Assembly (NCBI GenBank): GCA_009693505.1
Contig: SHXD01000019.1
Location: forward strand, 1 to 48,766
Direction of reading: 5' to 3'
DNA: 48,766 nt
DNA from: Limnohabitans sp.
GTDB taxonomy: Bacteria; Pseudomonadota; Gammaproteobacteria; Burkholderiales; Burkholderiaceae_C
Made by a program: the position numbers and the translations under genes. The notes beneath the pieces were generated by a model, which saw only the letters and a program-made list of their open reading frames with translations, did not search any database and had not been told where the DNA came from. This document shows positions 9,629-18,566 of this stretch, one piece after another. Positions within the stretch are counted from its first letter, which is position 1, and each line of letters starts with the position of its first letter.

Positions 9629-10015
9629 TTAAGCTTCAGGCGCTTGATCGGCCACATCGGGACGATCAACCAATTCGACCAAGGCCATGGGCGCATTGTC
9701 GCCAACGCGGTAACCCATTTTCAAGATGCGTGTGTAACCACCAGGGCGCGCGTTAAAGCGGGGGCCGAGGTCGGTGAACAACTTGGTGACGCTGTCGCGA
9801 TCGCGCAGGCGGTTGAAGGCCAAGCGGCGGTTGGCCACTGTGTCAACTTTGGCCAATGTGATCATGGGCTCGATGACGCGGCGCAGTTCTTTGGCCTTAG
9901 GCACTGTGGTTTTGATGACTTCATGCTCAATGATGGAGTTCATCATGTTTTGCAGCATTGCCAAGCGGTGTGAGCTTGTGCGATTGAGTTTACGTAGTCC
10001 GTGTCCGTGACGCAT
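9629..10015 (-). CDS. rplQ: Ribosomal protein L17
   Basis: Large-subunit protein, 128 residues, close to the usual 127. It begins [17 protein letters not shown] and has the family segment [15 protein letters not shown]. It is the last protein gene of the alpha operon, after rpoA. The 114-bp spacer upstream contains two stem-loops, unusually long for this operon. Confidence 0.97.
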   Translation of the reverse strand: MRHGHGLRKLNRTSSHRLAMLQNMMNSIIEHEVIKTTVPKAKELRRVIEPMITLAKVDTVANRRLAFNRLRDRDSVTKLFTDLGPRFNARPGGYTRILKMGYRVGDNAPMALVELVDRPDVADQAPEA

Positions 10016-10072
10016 GGTGCTAATCCTTTCTTTATTAATCAGGCAGCCGTATCAGGTACTGCCCGTGCACTG

Positions 10073-10095
10073 CCCACCTCTTTGGTGCAGGTGGG
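10073..10095. other. Stem-loop in the rpoA–rplQ spacer (proximal to rplQ)
   Basis: CCCACCT (10073–10079) pairs perfectly with AGGTGGG (10089–10095) over a 9-nt loop. A T-run follows on the forward strand only, where no gene needs terminating, so a terminator role for rpoA mRNA is unlikely. Confidence 0.5.
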
Positions 10096-10104
10096 ACTTT
10101 TTTG

Positions 10105-10126
10105 AAACGCAGTATGAGCTGCGTTT
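10105..10126. other. Stem-loop directly after the rpoA stop
   Basis: AAACGCAG (10105–10112) pairs perfectly with CTGCGTTT (10119–10126) over a 6-nt loop, within four bases of the rpoA stop codon. It is one of two consecutive hairpins before rplQ. Confidence 0.55.
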
Positions 10127-10129
10127 AAA

Positions 10130-11122
10130 TTAACGCTTTTCTAAACCGGCAGGTGGCCAGCTTTCGAGCTTCATGCCCAAAGTCAAACCACGTGAGGCCA
10201 AAACTTCTTTGATCTCGTTGAGTGACTTGCGACCCAAGTTAGGCGTCTTGAGCAATTCGTTTTCGGTACGCTGAATGAGGTCGCCGATGTAGTAAATGTT
10301 TTCTGCTTTGAGGCAGTTGGCAGAACGAACGGTGAGTTCAAGCTCGTCCACTGGGCGCAACAAAATAGGATCGAAGCTACTGGCGCCACCGCGCTGTGCG
10401 GGTGCATCAAAGGCAGACAACTCGCTGCCTTCGAGCTGTGCGAACACAGCCAATTGCTCAACCAAAATTTTGGCGGAAGAACGCACTGCGTCTTCAGCGC
10501 TGATGGCACCGTTGGTTTCCATCTCGATGACCAATTTGTCGAGGTCGGTACGTTGTTCTACGCGGGCGCTTTCGACAATGTAGCTCACACGCTTGACAGG
10601 TGAGAAAGATGCGTCGAGCACAATGCGGCCGACAGATTTTGTAGGCTCATCGGCAAAACGGCGCATCGAACCTGGCACATAGCCACGGCCTTTTTCAACC
10701 TTGATTTGCATGTCGAGTTTGCCGCCATGTGACAGGTTGGCAATGATGTGCTCGGGATTGATCACTTCGACGTCGTGCGGTGTTTGGATGTCAGCCGCTG
10801 TGACAGGGCCTTCGCCGTCTTTGCGCAAGCTCAATGTGACTTCGTCGCGGTTATGCAATTTGAAGACCACACCTTTGAGGTTCAATAAGATGTTGACGAC
10901 ATCTTCTTGCACGCCATCAATGGATGAGTATTCGTGAACAACACCGGCTATAGTGACTTCAGTGGCGGAATAACCCACCATGGAAGACAACAAAACGCGG
11001 CGCAGCGCATTGCCCAAAGTATGGCCATAGCCACGCTCGAAGGGCTCAAGGGTGACCTTGGCGCGGTTGGGGCCGAGTTGTTCGACCTGGATAGCTTTTG
11101 GTTTCAACAGATTGGTTTGCAT
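10130..11122 (-). CDS. rpoA: RNA polymerase alpha subunit
   Basis: Assembly scaffold of RNA polymerase and target of UP elements and activators. It is 330 residues, the family length. The N-terminal domain carries [20 protein letters not shown], which mediates dimerisation. The C-terminal domain shows [17 protein letters not shown] and [16 protein letters not shown], the UP-element-binding helices. It is between rpsD and rplQ, the conserved alpha operon order. Confidence 0.98.
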   Translation of the reverse strand: MQTNLLKPKAIQVEQLGPNRAKVTLEPFERGYGHTLGNALRRVLLSSMVGYSATEVTIAGVVHEYSSIDGVQEDVVNILLNLKGVVFKLHNRDEVTLSLRKDGEGPVTAADIQTPHDVEVINPEHIIANLSHGGKLDMQIKVEKGRGYVPGSMRRFADEPTKSVGRIVLDASFSPVKRVSYIVESARVEQRTDLDKLVIEMETNGAISAEDAVRSSAKILVEQLAVFAQLEGSELSAFDAPAQRGGASSFDPILLRPVDELELTVRSANCLKAENIYYIGDLIQRTENELLKTPNLGRKSLNEIKEVLASRGLTLGMKLESWPPAGLEKR

Positions 11123-11224
11123 TCAGACTTCCTCTCAATACCCTCGGTCCGTTACACCGGTAAGGCTGATGAAGCACCCAAACCGCATGCATCGCGGTAA
11201 GGGAACGATTGAAACAAGATGGGA

Positions 11225-11848
11225 TTAGCGTGAATACAATTCAACGATCAAAGATTCGTTGATGTCTGCCGCAAACTCATCACGATCAGGCGCCTTCTTA
11301 AAGACACCTTCTACTTTTTCGATATTGACATCAACCCAAGCTGGCATGCCAACTTGTTGAGCCAATTGGAGTGCTTCCAAAACACGGATTTGTTTTTTGG
11401 ATTTTTCGCGCACCGCCACCACATCGCCAGCTTTGACAAGGTAGGAAGGAATGTTCACAGGGTGACCATTGACTGTGACCGCTTTGTGAGACACCAATTG
11501 GCGTGATTCAGCGCGTGTAGAGCCAAAGCCCATGCGGTAAACAACGTTGTCCAAACGTGACTCAAGCAAGCTCAACAGGTTGGAGCCTGTGTTGCCTTTG
11601 CGGCGATCGGCTTCAGTGAAATAGCGGCGGAATTGCTTCTCGAGCACGCCGTACATGCGTTTCACTTTTTGCTTTTCACGCAACTGCAGACCGTAGTCGG
11701 ATGTGCGCTGACCCGAAGTTCGGCCGTGTTGGCCGGGCTTGGTGTCAAATTTTGACTTGTCCGCAATAGAGCGACGAGCGCTCTTCAAGAACAGGTCAGT
11801 GCCTTCACGGCGGGATAGTTTGGCCTTAGGGCCTAGGTAACGTGCCAC
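11225..11848 (-). CDS. rpsD: Ribosomal protein S4
   Basis: Primary 16S-binding protein and, in E. coli, the translational repressor of the alpha operon. The frame has no suitable ATG: the family start corresponds to a GTG at 11846–11848, preceded by AGGAAG, giving [16 protein letters not shown] and 207 residues. The S4 RNA-binding domain ([19 protein letters not shown]) is present. The TTG-led extension upstream is not credible. The spacer before it holds two perfect hairpins. Confidence 0.96.
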   Translation of the reverse strand: MARYLGPKAKLSRREGTDLFLKSARRSIADKSKFDTKPGQHGRTSGQRTSDYGLQLREKQKVKRMYGVLEKQFRRYFTEADRRKGNTGSNLLSLLESRLDNVVYRMGFGSTRAESRQLVSHKAVTVNGHPVNIPSYLVKAGDVVAVREKSKKQIRVLEALQLAQQVGMPAWVDVNIEKVEGVFKKAPDRDEFAADINESLIVELYSR

Positions 11849-11872
11849 TTGATCTTCCTTTTCTGTCAACTA

Positions 11873-11889
11873 CCGCATGAGACATGCGG
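11873..11889. other. Stem-loop 1 in the rpsK–rpsD spacer
   Basis: CCGCATG (11873–11879) and CATGCGG (11883–11889) form a perfect 7-bp stem with a 3-nt loop. It lies 24 bp upstream of the rpsD start codon, just before the ribosome-binding site. Confidence 0.6.
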
Positions 11890-11891
11890 GA

Positions 11892-11914
11892 GCCATTGCA
11901 AATACGGCAATGGC
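11892..11914. other. Stem-loop 2 in the rpsK–rpsD spacer
   Basis: GCCATTGC (11892–11899) and GCAATGGC (11907–11914) form a perfect 8-bp stem with a 7-nt loop. It is separated from stem-loop 1 by only two bases. No U-run follows. Confidence 0.6.
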
Positions 11915-11929
11915 GGTGGGCTTTGTCAA

Positions 11930-12334
11930 TTAAATACGACGACGCTTTTGAGGGCGGCAACCGTTGTGCGGCATGGGTGTGACGTCTGCAATCGAAGTGA
12001 TGCGGATGCCCAAGGCGCCCAATGCACGAACTGAAGATTCGCGACCTGGGCCGGGGCCTTTGATCTCGACGTCTAGGTTCTTGATGCCTTGTTCAATGGC
12101 AGCACGGCCAGCCACTTCGGAAGCAACCTGAGCTGCAAACGGTGTGGATTTACGTGAACCTTTGAAACCTTGACCACCAGAAGACGCCCATGACAAAGCA
12201 TTGCCTTGGCGGTCTGTGATGGTAATGATGGTGTTGTTGAACGAGGCGTGCACGTGTGCAATGCCATCGGCAACGTTCTTGCGAACTTTTTTGCGCACGC
12301 GTTGTGCGGCGCTATTGGTTGGGGCTTTTGCCAT
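11930..12334 (-). CDS. rpsK: Ribosomal protein S11
   Basis: Small-subunit platform protein, 134 residues. The conserved [19 protein letters not shown] and the C-terminal [15 protein letters not shown] are present. It lies between rpsM and rpsD, 19 bp after rpsM, in the standard alpha operon order. Confidence 0.97.
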   Translation of the reverse strand: MAKAPTNSAAQRVRKKVRKNVADGIAHVHASFNNTIITITDRQGNALSWASSGGQGFKGSRKSTPFAAQVASEVAGRAAIEQGIKNLDVEIKGPGPGRESSVRALGALGIRITSIADVTPMPHNGCRPQKRRRI

Positions 12335-12353
12335 AGTGGTCTCTCAATCCCTG

Positions 12354-12719
12354 TTATTTCTTCAGTCCGGCGGCGCCTTTGCGCGGACCCTTGCGAGTGC
12401 GTGCATTGGTGCGAGTCCGCTGACCACGCATGGGCAAGCCACGGCGGTGGCGGAAACCACGGTAGCAACCAATGTCCATCAAACGCTTGATGTTCATGGT
12501 TGTTTCGCGACGCAAGTCACCTTCAATGGTGATCAAGGCGATTTGATCGCGAATTTTTTCCAGGTCGCCATCCGTCAGATCTTTGATCTTCTTGGAATAA
12601 GCAATGCCTGAAGCTTCGCAAATTTTGCGAGCGCGGGTGCGACCGATACCAAAGATGGCGGTTAAGCCAATTTCGGTATGCTTGTGCTGCGGAATATTGA
12701 TACCAGCGATACGTGCCAT
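12354..12719 (-). CDS. rpsM: Ribosomal protein S13
   Basis: Small-subunit head protein contacting the P-site tRNA and 50S subunit. It is 121 residues, beginning [19 protein letters not shown], with the helix-hairpin-helix region [12 protein letters not shown] and the basic tail [18 protein letters not shown]. It follows rpmJ by 25 bp. Confidence 0.97.
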   Translation of the reverse strand: MARIAGINIPQHKHTEIGLTAIFGIGRTRARKICEASGIAYSKKIKDLTDGDLEKIRDQIALITIEGDLRRETTMNIKRLMDIGCYRGFRHRRGLPMRGQRTRTNARTRKGPRKGAAGLKK

Positions 12720-12744
12720 TTTGGTCCTCTAATAACTCTTGCAA

Positions 12745-12858
12745 TCAGCCTTGACGCTGCTTGTGACGTGGTTCTGTGCAGATGACACGAACTACGCCCT
12801 TGCGGCGAATGACTTTGCAGTTGCGGCAAATTTTTTTGACCGAAGCCGAAACTTTCAT
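12745..12858 (-). CDS. rpmJ: Ribosomal protein L36
   Basis: A tiny 37-residue large-subunit protein: [20 protein letters not shown], then [17 protein letters not shown]. The zinc-ribbon C..C....C..H pattern is intact (Cys 11, Cys 14, Cys 27, His 32), so this is the zinc-binding form. It sits between secY and rpsM. The infA gene found at this position in some betaproteobacteria is absent, as the secY–rpmJ gap is only 37 bp. Confidence 0.95.
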   Translation of the reverse strand: MKVSASVKKICRNCKVIRRKGVVRVICTEPRHKQRQG

Positions 12859-12895
12859 TTCATTTCTCCTAAAACTTTTTTGACTATCAATTCAT

Positions 12896-14218
12896 TCACA
12901 GCGTTGTTTTGAAGTTCGCTTTTTTGAGAAGCGACTCATACTGCTGTGACATCATGTAATTTTGAACTTGTGACATGAAATCCATGGTCACCACCACAAT
13001 GATCAGAAGTGAGGTGCCACCAAAATAGAAGGGCACGTTGTACTTCAAGATCAAAAATTCGGGCAAAAGACAAACAAAGGTGATGTACACGGCACCGGCC
13101 AGTGTAAGGCGCACCAAAATTTTGTCGATGAATTTGGCAGTGTGGTCACCTGGGCGAATGCCGGGAATGAACGCACCACTCTTCTTGAGGTTGTCGGCCG
13201 TTTCACGGCTGTTGAACACCAAGGCAGTGTAGAAAAAGCAGAAGAACACAATGGCAGCTGCATAAAACATGACGTAGATCGGTTGACCTGGCGTGAGGGC
13301 GCCAGACACATCTTTCATGAACAGCACCAAAGCGTTGTCTGACTCACCAGAACTGAACCAATTGATGACAGTGGCTGGCAACAAAATAATGGACGAAGCA
13401 AAGATAGGGGGAATGACACCCGCCATGTTGAGCTTCAAAGGCAGGTGTGACGATTGACCGCCATACACCTTGTTGCCCACCTGACGGCGAGCATAGTTGA
13501 CCAAAATTTTGCGCTGGCCGCGTTCAACGAAGACCACAAAATAAGTGACCAAAATAACCACGATAATGATTAAGATGGAAACCAGAGGGCCCATGGCGCC
13601 TGTACGAACCAACTCCAACAAACCACCGATAGAGCCAGGCAAGCCTGCTGCAATACCGGCAAAAATGAGAATCGAAATACCGTTGCCCAAGCCGCGTTCT
13701 GTAATTTGTTCGCCCAGCCACATGAGGAAGATGGTGCCAGCAGTAAGACTGACCACAGCGGTCATGCGGAAACCAAAACCAGGGGAAATGACCAAGCCAG
13801 CAGAAGCTTCCAAAGCCATGGCAATGCCCAATGACTGAAACAAGGCCAAGCCCAAAGCGCCAAAGCGGGTGTACTGCGTAATTTTGCGACGACCTGCTTC
13901 TCCCTCTTTCTTGAGCTGCTCAAAGGCAGGCAAGACGTAGGTGAGCAGTTGCATGATGATGGAAGCAGAGATGTAAGGCATGATGCCCAACGCGAACACA
14001 GTGAAGCGCGACAAAGCACCACCCGAGAACATGTTGAAAAGGCTCAAAATACCGCCCTGCTGGCCATTGAAGAGTTGCTGCAGTTGTGCAGGGTCAATGC
14101 CTGGAACAGGTATGTGCGCACCCACTCGGTAAACCACCAGCGCGAGCAACAAGAAGACAAGACGGCGACTTAAGTCTCCGTACTTGCCTTTGTTGGCTGT
14201 TGTTGCGCTAGTGACCAC
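12896..14218 (-). CDS. secY: Preprotein translocase subunit SecY
   Basis: Channel subunit of the SecYEG translocon in the inner membrane. It is 440 residues with about ten hydrophobic segments. Family motifs include [20 protein letters not shown] near the N-terminus, the plug region, GMGLGNG-like [16 protein letters not shown], and the cytoplasmic [14 protein letters not shown]. It follows rplO by 19 bp within the spc operon, as usual. Confidence 0.97.
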   Translation of the reverse strand: MVTSATTANKGKYGDLSRRLVFLLLALVVYRVGAHIPVPGIDPAQLQQLFNGQQGGILSLFNMFSGGALSRFTVFALGIMPYISASIIMQLLTYVLPAFEQLKKEGEAGRRKITQYTRFGALGLALFQSLGIAMALEASAGLVISPGFGFRMTAVVSLTAGTIFLMWLGEQITERGLGNGISILIFAGIAAGLPGSIGGLLELVRTGAMGPLVSILIIIVVILVTYFVVFVERGQRKILVNYARRQVGNKVYGGQSSHLPLKLNMAGVIPPIFASSIILLPATVINWFSSGESDNALVLFMKDVSGALTPGQPIYVMFYAAAIVFFCFFYTALVFNSRETADNLKKSGAFIPGIRPGDHTAKFIDKILVRLTLAGAVYITFVCLLPEFLILKYNVPFYFGGTSLLIIVVVTMDFMSQVQNYMMSQQYESLLKKANFKTTL

Positions 14219-14237
14219 TGATTCTCTCTTTGATCAA

Positions 14238-14669
14238 TTAGGCCAAAGAGCCGCCAGCAGCTTCAATGGCCGCTTTAGCACCTGCTGTTGCGCCAATGCC
14301 TGTCAATTTGACAGCTTTGGTTAACGCGCCTGTTTTAACAACCTTGACCACCTTGGCCAGCTCGCCCACCAGGCCAGCTTGCTTGAGTGTCAACAAGTCA
14401 ACTTCGGGCAAACCGAGTTTGTCGAGGGCTGTCAATGTGACTTCAGCGTTGAACTTCAGGAGATGAGACTTGAAGCCACGCTTAGGCAGACGGCGTTGCA
14501 AAGGCATTTGACCGCCTTCAAAACCCACTTTGTGGTAGCCGCCTGAACGGGATTTTTGACCTTTGTGACCACGGCCGGCGGTTTTACCCAAGCCAGAGCC
14601 AATGCCACGACCAACGCGACGCCTGGCGTGTTTAGAGCCGGCTGCAGGTTTAATAGTATTGAGTTCCAT
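14238..14669 (-). CDS. rplO: Ribosomal protein L15
   Basis: Large-subunit assembly protein, 143 residues. It starts [20 protein letters not shown] with the glycine/basic-rich N-terminal tail ([20 protein letters not shown]). It precedes secY and follows rpmD by 10 bp. Confidence 0.97.
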   Translation of the reverse strand: MELNTIKPAAGSKHARRRVGRGIGSGLGKTAGRGHKGQKSRSGGYHKVGFEGGQMPLQRRLPKRGFKSHLLKFNAEVTLTALDKLGLPEVDLLTLKQAGLVGELAKVVKVVKTGALTKAVKLTGIGATAGAKAAIEAAGGSLA

Positions 14670-14679
14670 CAGAATTACC

Positions 14680-14865
14680 TCAGAGAACTTTGACCAGATA
14701 GCTGATCTTGTTGATCATGCCGCGAACAGAAGGTGTGTCTTCTAATTCGCTGACGCTGTTGAGCTTGCGCAAGCCCAGACCCCGAACGGTGTCGCGGTGG
14801 TCTTGTTTGCAGCCGATAGGGCTGCGAACCAGTTGGACCTTGACGGTTTGTTGTTGTGTTGTCAT
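14680..14865 (-). CDS. rpmD: Ribosomal protein L30
   Basis: Small large-subunit protein, 61 residues, with the family core [20 protein letters not shown] and [10 protein letters not shown]. It lies between rpsE and rplO. An overlapping longer frame is in a different register and is a shadow. Confidence 0.96.
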   Translation of the reverse strand: MTTQQQTVKVQLVRSPIGCKQDHRDTVRGLGLRKLNSVSELEDTPSVRGMINKISYLVKVL

Positions 14866-14882
14866 CTTGTTGCCTTTTTGGT

Positions 14883-15401
14883 TTAAGCGAAGATGTCTTC
14901 AACGCTCTTGCCACGCTTGGAGGCAATTTCGTATGCCGTTGTGCATTGGGTCAAAGCGTCTAAAGTGGCGCGAACCATGTTGTAGGGGTTTGACGAACCA
15001 TGGCTTTTGGCCACGATGTCAGTGATGCCCATCACTTCGAACACAGCACGCATGGGGCCGCCAGCAATAATGCCAGTACCCTTGGGAGCGGGCGCCATGA
15101 AAACGCGCGCTGCACCGTGGTGACCGTAAACGGTGTGGTGAATGGTGCCGTTTTTGAGCGACACTTTGAGCAAGTTGCGACGGGCTTCTTCCATGGCTTT
15201 TTGAACAGCCGCTGGCACTTCTTTTGATTTGCCTTTGCCCATGCCCACTTTGCCATCGCCATCGCCCACGACTGTGAGTGCTGCGAACGCCAAAATGCGT
15301 CCACCCTTGACAACCTTGGTAACGCGGTTGACCGCGATCATTTTTTCACGGAGACCGTCTTCTGGACCGTCACCTTGTGCTTTTGCCTGAAACTTAGCCA
15401 T
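14883..15401 (-). CDS. rpsE: Ribosomal protein S5
   Basis: Small-subunit protein involved in decoding accuracy, 172 residues. The double-stranded RNA-binding-like N-terminal domain ([20 protein letters not shown]) and the C-terminal domain ([19 protein letters not shown], then [17 protein letters not shown]) are both present. It follows rplR by 18 bp. Confidence 0.97.
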   Translation of the reverse strand: MAKFQAKAQGDGPEDGLREKMIAVNRVTKVVKGGRILAFAALTVVGDGDGKVGMGKGKSKEVPAAVQKAMEEARRNLLKVSLKNGTIHHTVYGHHGAARVFMAPAPKGTGIIAGGPMRAVFEVMGITDIVAKSHGSSNPYNMVRATLDALTQCTTAYEIASKRGKSVEDIFA

Positions 15402-15419
15402 TTGTAATTTCCGATCCGT

Positions 15420-15785
15420 TTAGAACTGCAAGCCAGCTTCGCGAGCGGCTTCAGCCAAAGCTTTGACACGACCGTGGAATGCAAAACCTGCGCGGTCAAA
15501 AGCCACTTTTTCAACACCAGCAGCTTTCGCTTTTTCAGCGATGCGCTTGCCGATCAGTTGGGCTGCATTGGCATTACCACCCTTGCCGGAAGCGCCGAGT
15601 TCTTTGCGAACATCGGCTTCGGCTGTGGAAGCACTGGCCAACACTTTGCTGCCGTCGCCTGAAACGACGCTGGCATAAATGTGAAGATTGGTACGGTTCA
15701 CTGTCAAACGTGCCACGCCTTGCTGTGCAATGCGAATGCGAGTTTGACGTGCACGACGCAGACGCTGCTCTTTTTTGGTCAACAT
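15420..15785 (-). CDS. rplR: Ribosomal protein L18
   Basis: 5S rRNA-binding large-subunit protein, 121 residues, with the basic N-terminus [19 protein letters not shown] and the core [15 protein letters not shown] and [20 protein letters not shown]. It follows rplF by 11 bp. Confidence 0.97.
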   Translation of the reverse strand: MLTKKEQRLRRARQTRIRIAQQGVARLTVNRTNLHIYASVVSGDGSKVLASASTAEADVRKELGASGKGGNANAAQLIGKRIAEKAKAAGVEKVAFDRAGFAFHGRVKALAEAAREAGLQF

Positions 15786-15796
15786 GATGCAGGTCC

Positions 15797-16330
15797 TTAT
15801 TTCTTCTTAGTCTCTTTGATCGTGATCTTCTCATCCGAATAACGGATGCCTTTGCCCTTGTAAGGCTCGGGAGGTCGAACAGCACGGATCTCAGCAGCGA
15901 TTTGACCAACACGTTGGCGGTCAGCGCCTTTGATGATGATTTCGGTTGGCGCAGGTGTTTCCACTTTGATGCCAGCAGGCATGTCAATGTTTACAGGGTG
16001 CGAATAACCCACAGCCAAGTTCAACTTGTTGCCTTGGGCAGCAGCTTTGAAACCCACACCTACCAGGGTGAGCTTTTTCTCAAAGCCCTTGGTGACGCCA
16101 GTGACCATGTTGTTCACCAGTTGACGCATGGTGCCGCTCATGGCATTGGCTTCACGGGATTCGTTGACCGGAATGAAGGTCATCTTACCGTTGTCATTGT
16201 TCACTTTGACCAACAGGCTAGAAGCGGTGGCAAGTGAGCCGCCAGTTCCTTTGACACTGATTTGGTCTTCTTTAATAGACACATCCACACCAGCGGGGAT
16301 GGTCACAGGCATTTTTCCGATTCGGGACAT
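15797..16330 (-). CDS. rplF: Ribosomal protein L6
   Basis: Large-subunit protein near the GTPase centre, 177 residues, with two L6 repeats. It starts [15 protein letters not shown]. The C-terminal family signature GKGIRYSDE is near the end. It follows rpsH by 17 bp. Confidence 0.97.
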   Translation of the reverse strand: MSRIGKMPVTIPAGVDVSIKEDQISVKGTGGSLATASSLLVKVNNDNGKMTFIPVNESREANAMSGTMRQLVNNMVTGVTKGFEKKLTLVGVGFKAAAQGNKLNLAVGYSHPVNIDMPAGIKVETPAPTEIIIKGADRQRVGQIAAEIRAVRPPEPYKGKGIRYSDEKITIKETKKK

Positions 16331-16347
16331 TTTCTAGTCTCCTGCGC

Positions 16348-16743
16348 TTAAGCGACGTAGCAAAGAACTTCGCCACCGACACCGGCTGCGCGCGCTTTGC
16401 GATCGGTCATCACGCCTTGGGGGGTGGTGATGATGGCCACGCCCAAACCGTTGAGGACTTGAGGAATGGCATCGCGGCCTTTGTAAACGCGAAGGCCAGG
16501 GCGACTGACGCGCTCAATGCGCTCAATCACAGGGCGACCTGCGTAGTACTTCAGGGCAATGGAGAGTTCGGACTTGCCGCCCTCTGTTTTAACTTGGAAG
16601 CCGTCAATGTAACCTTCATCTTTAAGCACTTGGGCAATGGCCACCTTCACTTTGGAAGAGGGAATTGAAACGGAGGCCTTGGCCACCATTTGTGCGTTGC
16701 GGATGCGAGTCAGCAAGTCGGCAATGGGATCACTCATGCTCAT
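16348..16743 (-). CDS. rpsH: Ribosomal protein S8
   Basis: 16S central-domain binder and, in E. coli, the translational repressor of the spc operon. It is 131 residues: [17 protein letters not shown] at the start and the signature [13 protein letters not shown] near the end. AGGAG lies 8 nt before the first of two closely spaced ATG codons, which favours the longer form. Confidence 0.97.
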   Translation of the reverse strand: MSMSDPIADLLTRIRNAQMVAKASVSIPSSKVKVAIAQVLKDEGYIDGFQVKTEGGKSELSIALKYYAGRPVIERIERVSRPGLRVYKGRDAIPQVLNGLGVAIITTPQGVMTDRKARAAGVGGEVLCYVA

Positions 16744-16760
16744 GTTGTATCTCCTGCCGA

Positions 16761-17066
16761 TTACCAGCTGGCTTTGGTCACGCCCGGAATGTTGCCTTGG
16801 AAGGCTAATTCGCGAATTTTGGCGCGGCCGAGGCCGAATTGACGGAACGTACCACGTGGGCGACCAGTGATGGCGCAGCGGTTACGTTGACGTGTTGGGT
16901 TTGCGTTGCGTGGAAGCTTTTGCAGGCCCAAACGGGCTGCTGCGCGCTCTTCATCGCTGCGTTTTAAGTCTTGTGAGATGGCTTTCAATTCCGCGTGTTT
17001 AGCTGCGTACTTGGCTACCAATCTGTCTCTTTTGAGCTCGCGCTCGATCAATGCTACTTTAGCCAC
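16761..17066 (-). CDS. rpsN: Ribosomal protein S14 (zinc-free long form)
   Basis: Small-subunit head protein. The family start is a GTG at 17064–17066 preceded by GAGGTGG, giving [15 protein letters not shown] and 101 residues. The long form lacks the CxxC zinc motif; the signature [19 protein letters not shown] is present. A longer frame begins within rplE and is not credible. It lies 8 bp after rplE. Confidence 0.96.
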   Translation of the reverse strand: MAKVALIERELKRDRLVAKYAAKHAELKAISQDLKRSDEERAAARLGLQKLPRNANPTRQRNRCAITGRPRGTFRQFGLGRAKIRELAFQGNIPGVTKASW

Positions 17067-17074
17067 GTGCCACC

Positions 17075-17614
17075 TCAGTTCTTGAACGGGAAACGGAAGC
17101 CGGCGAGCAATGCTTTGCATTCGTCGTCGGTCTTGGCCGTCGTGGTAATGCTGATATTGAGACCGCGCAAAGCGTCAACCTTGTCGTACTCAATTTCAGG
17201 GAAAATGATTTGCTCTTTCACGCCAACGTTGTAGTTGCCACGACCGTCAAAAGCACGGCCAGAGATACCACGGAAGTCACGCACGCGGGGCAAAGCCACG
17301 GTGACGAAACGATCGAGAAATTCATACATTTGCACGCCACGCAATGTGACCATGCAACCAATGGCTTGGCCTTCGCGGATTTTGAAACCAGCGATTGGCT
17401 TTTTGGCCTTGGTCACCACTGGCTTTTGTCCCGCAATTTTTGTGAGGTCACTGACTGCGTTGTCCATGACTTTTTTGTCGGCAACGGCTTCGCTCACACC
17501 CATATTGAGTGTGATTTTGGTGATGCGGGGAACTTGCATGACCGACTTGTAACCAAACTTGGTCATGAGTTCGGGGGCAATTTTTTCGCGGAATTGTTGT
17601 TGTAGACGTGCCAT
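17075..17614 (-). CDS. rplE: Ribosomal protein L5
   Basis: 5S rRNA-binding protein of the central protuberance, 179 residues. Core motifs: [36 protein letters not shown] and [18 protein letters not shown]. It starts 2 bp after rplX, so translation is probably coupled. Confidence 0.97.
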   Translation of the reverse strand: MARLQQQFREKIAPELMTKFGYKSVMQVPRITKITLNMGVSEAVADKKVMDNAVSDLTKIAGQKPVVTKAKKPIAGFKIREGQAIGCMVTLRGVQMYEFLDRFVTVALPRVRDFRGISGRAFDGRGNYNVGVKEQIIFPEIEYDKVDALRGLNISITTTAKTDDECKALLAGFRFPFKN

Positions 17615-17616
17615 GC

Positions 17617-17937
17617 TTATGCCACCTTGATTTCTTCGCCGCTGGACTTGTAAACGCGAACGCGTTTGCCATCGGCTGACAACTTCACACCCACACGATC
17701 AGCCTTACCTGTAGCACTGTTGAAAACAGCGATATTGGACTGATGAATAGGCATGGTCTTTTCGATAATGCCGCCATTGGTACCCTTCATAGGGTTTGGC
17801 TTGGCATGCTTTTTAACCAAATTAATGCCCTCAACCAACACGTGCGAATCATCGGCACGGAGCGATACGGTGCCGCGCTTGCCTTTGTCACGACCGGCGA
17901 TGACGATCACTTGATCACCTTTGCGAATCTTGTTCAT
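17617..17937 (-). CDS. rplX: Ribosomal protein L24
   Basis: Assembly-initiating large-subunit protein, 106 residues, with the KOW motif [19 protein letters not shown] at the N-terminus and [11 protein letters not shown]. It lies 9 bp after rplN. Confidence 0.97.
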   Translation of the reverse strand: MNKIRKGDQVIVIAGRDKGKRGTVSLRADDSHVLVEGINLVKKHAKPNPMKGTNGGIIEKTMPIHQSNIAVFNSATGKADRVGVKLSADGKRVRVYKSSGEEIKVA

Positions 17938-17946
17938 GGCTTGTCC

Positions 17947-18315
17947 TTAAAGAACTTCAGGTGCCAGGGACACGATCTTCATGAACTTCTCAGTACGCAA
18001 TTCACGCGTGACTGGGCCGAAGATGCGGGTGCCAATAGGCTCCAACTTGGCATTCAGCAAAACTGCTGCGTTGCCATCGAATTTAACGAGTGAGCCATCG
18101 CTCCGGCGAATGCCCTTGGCTGTTCGAACAACCACAGCACTGTAAACCTCGCCTTTTTTGACGCGGCCACGGGGCGCAGCTTCTTTGATGCTCACTTTGA
18201 TAATGTCGCCAACACTGGCGTAACGACGTTTAGAGCCGCCCAGCACCTTGATGCAAAGTACGGACTTAGCGCCGGTGTTGTCGGCAACATCCAACCGAGT
18301 TTCTGTCTGAATCAT
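17947..18315 (-). CDS. rplN: Ribosomal protein L14
   Basis: Large-subunit protein, 122 residues from the ATG at 18313–18315 ([19 protein letters not shown]). A non-ATG extension of five residues upstream is unlikely. The C-terminal signature [18 protein letters not shown] is intact. It is the first gene of the operon; no rpsQ or other S10-operon gene precedes it, and the promoter is about 190 bp upstream. Confidence 0.97.
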   Translation of the reverse strand: MIQTETRLDVADNTGAKSVLCIKVLGGSKRRYASVGDIIKVSIKEAAPRGRVKKGEVYSAVVVRTAKGIRRSDGSLVKFDGNAAVLLNAKLEPIGTRIFGPVTRELRTEKFMKIVSLAPEVL

Positions 18316-18390
18316 TTCAATATTTCCCAACTTGCACCTTGAGCACCTTAGTGTTCAGAACTTATTCAGGGCTTAGTAAGCGCTTTAAAG

Positions 18391-18404
18391 CTTGACCACT
18401 CAAG
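18391..18404 (-). other. Stem-loop in the rplN leader
   Basis: CTTGA (18391–18395) pairs with TCAAG (18400–18404) over a 4-nt loop. It lies in the 5' leader of the spc operon, about 75 nt before the rplN start and 3 nt from the neighbouring hairpin. Confidence 0.4.
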
Positions 18405-18407
18405 GCA

Positions 18408-18423
18408 CCAAGATCAGTCTTGG
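18408..18423 (-). other. Second stem-loop in the rplN leader
   Basis: CCAAGA (18408–18413) pairs with TCTTGG (18418–18423) over a 4-nt loop. With the adjacent hairpin it may form a regulatory leader; no target protein can be assigned. Confidence 0.45.
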
Positions 18424-18503
18424 ACCCGTCATCCACACCGCGAACCACTCGCAGTGCTTTTGTTTGGGTAGATAACTTCACTTTTTCTCAAGCGAAGCCC
18501 GCG

Positions 18504-18531
18504 ATATTACAACAATTTCGGGCTGTGTCAA
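18504..18531 (-). promoter_or_regulatory. Strong sigma70 promoter of the spc ribosomal operon
   Basis: On the reverse strand TTGACA (18526–18531, perfect -35) is followed after 16 nt by TAATAT (18504–18509, 5/6 match to -10). It points at rplN about 190 bp away, leaving a structured leader of roughly 180 nt. It is the best promoter match in the window. Confidence 0.78.
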
Positions 18532-18566
18532 CACCCTTGACGCGAAAAAGTCAAAGAAATCTGAAT

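Noticed and set aside
10073..10103. Forward-strand terminator-like hairpin with T-run
   Set aside because: No rightward gene lies upstream to be terminated, and on the transcribed strand the hairpin lacks a U-run.
14675..14926. Longer reverse frame overlapping rpmD
   Set aside because: It is out of register with the conserved L30 frame.
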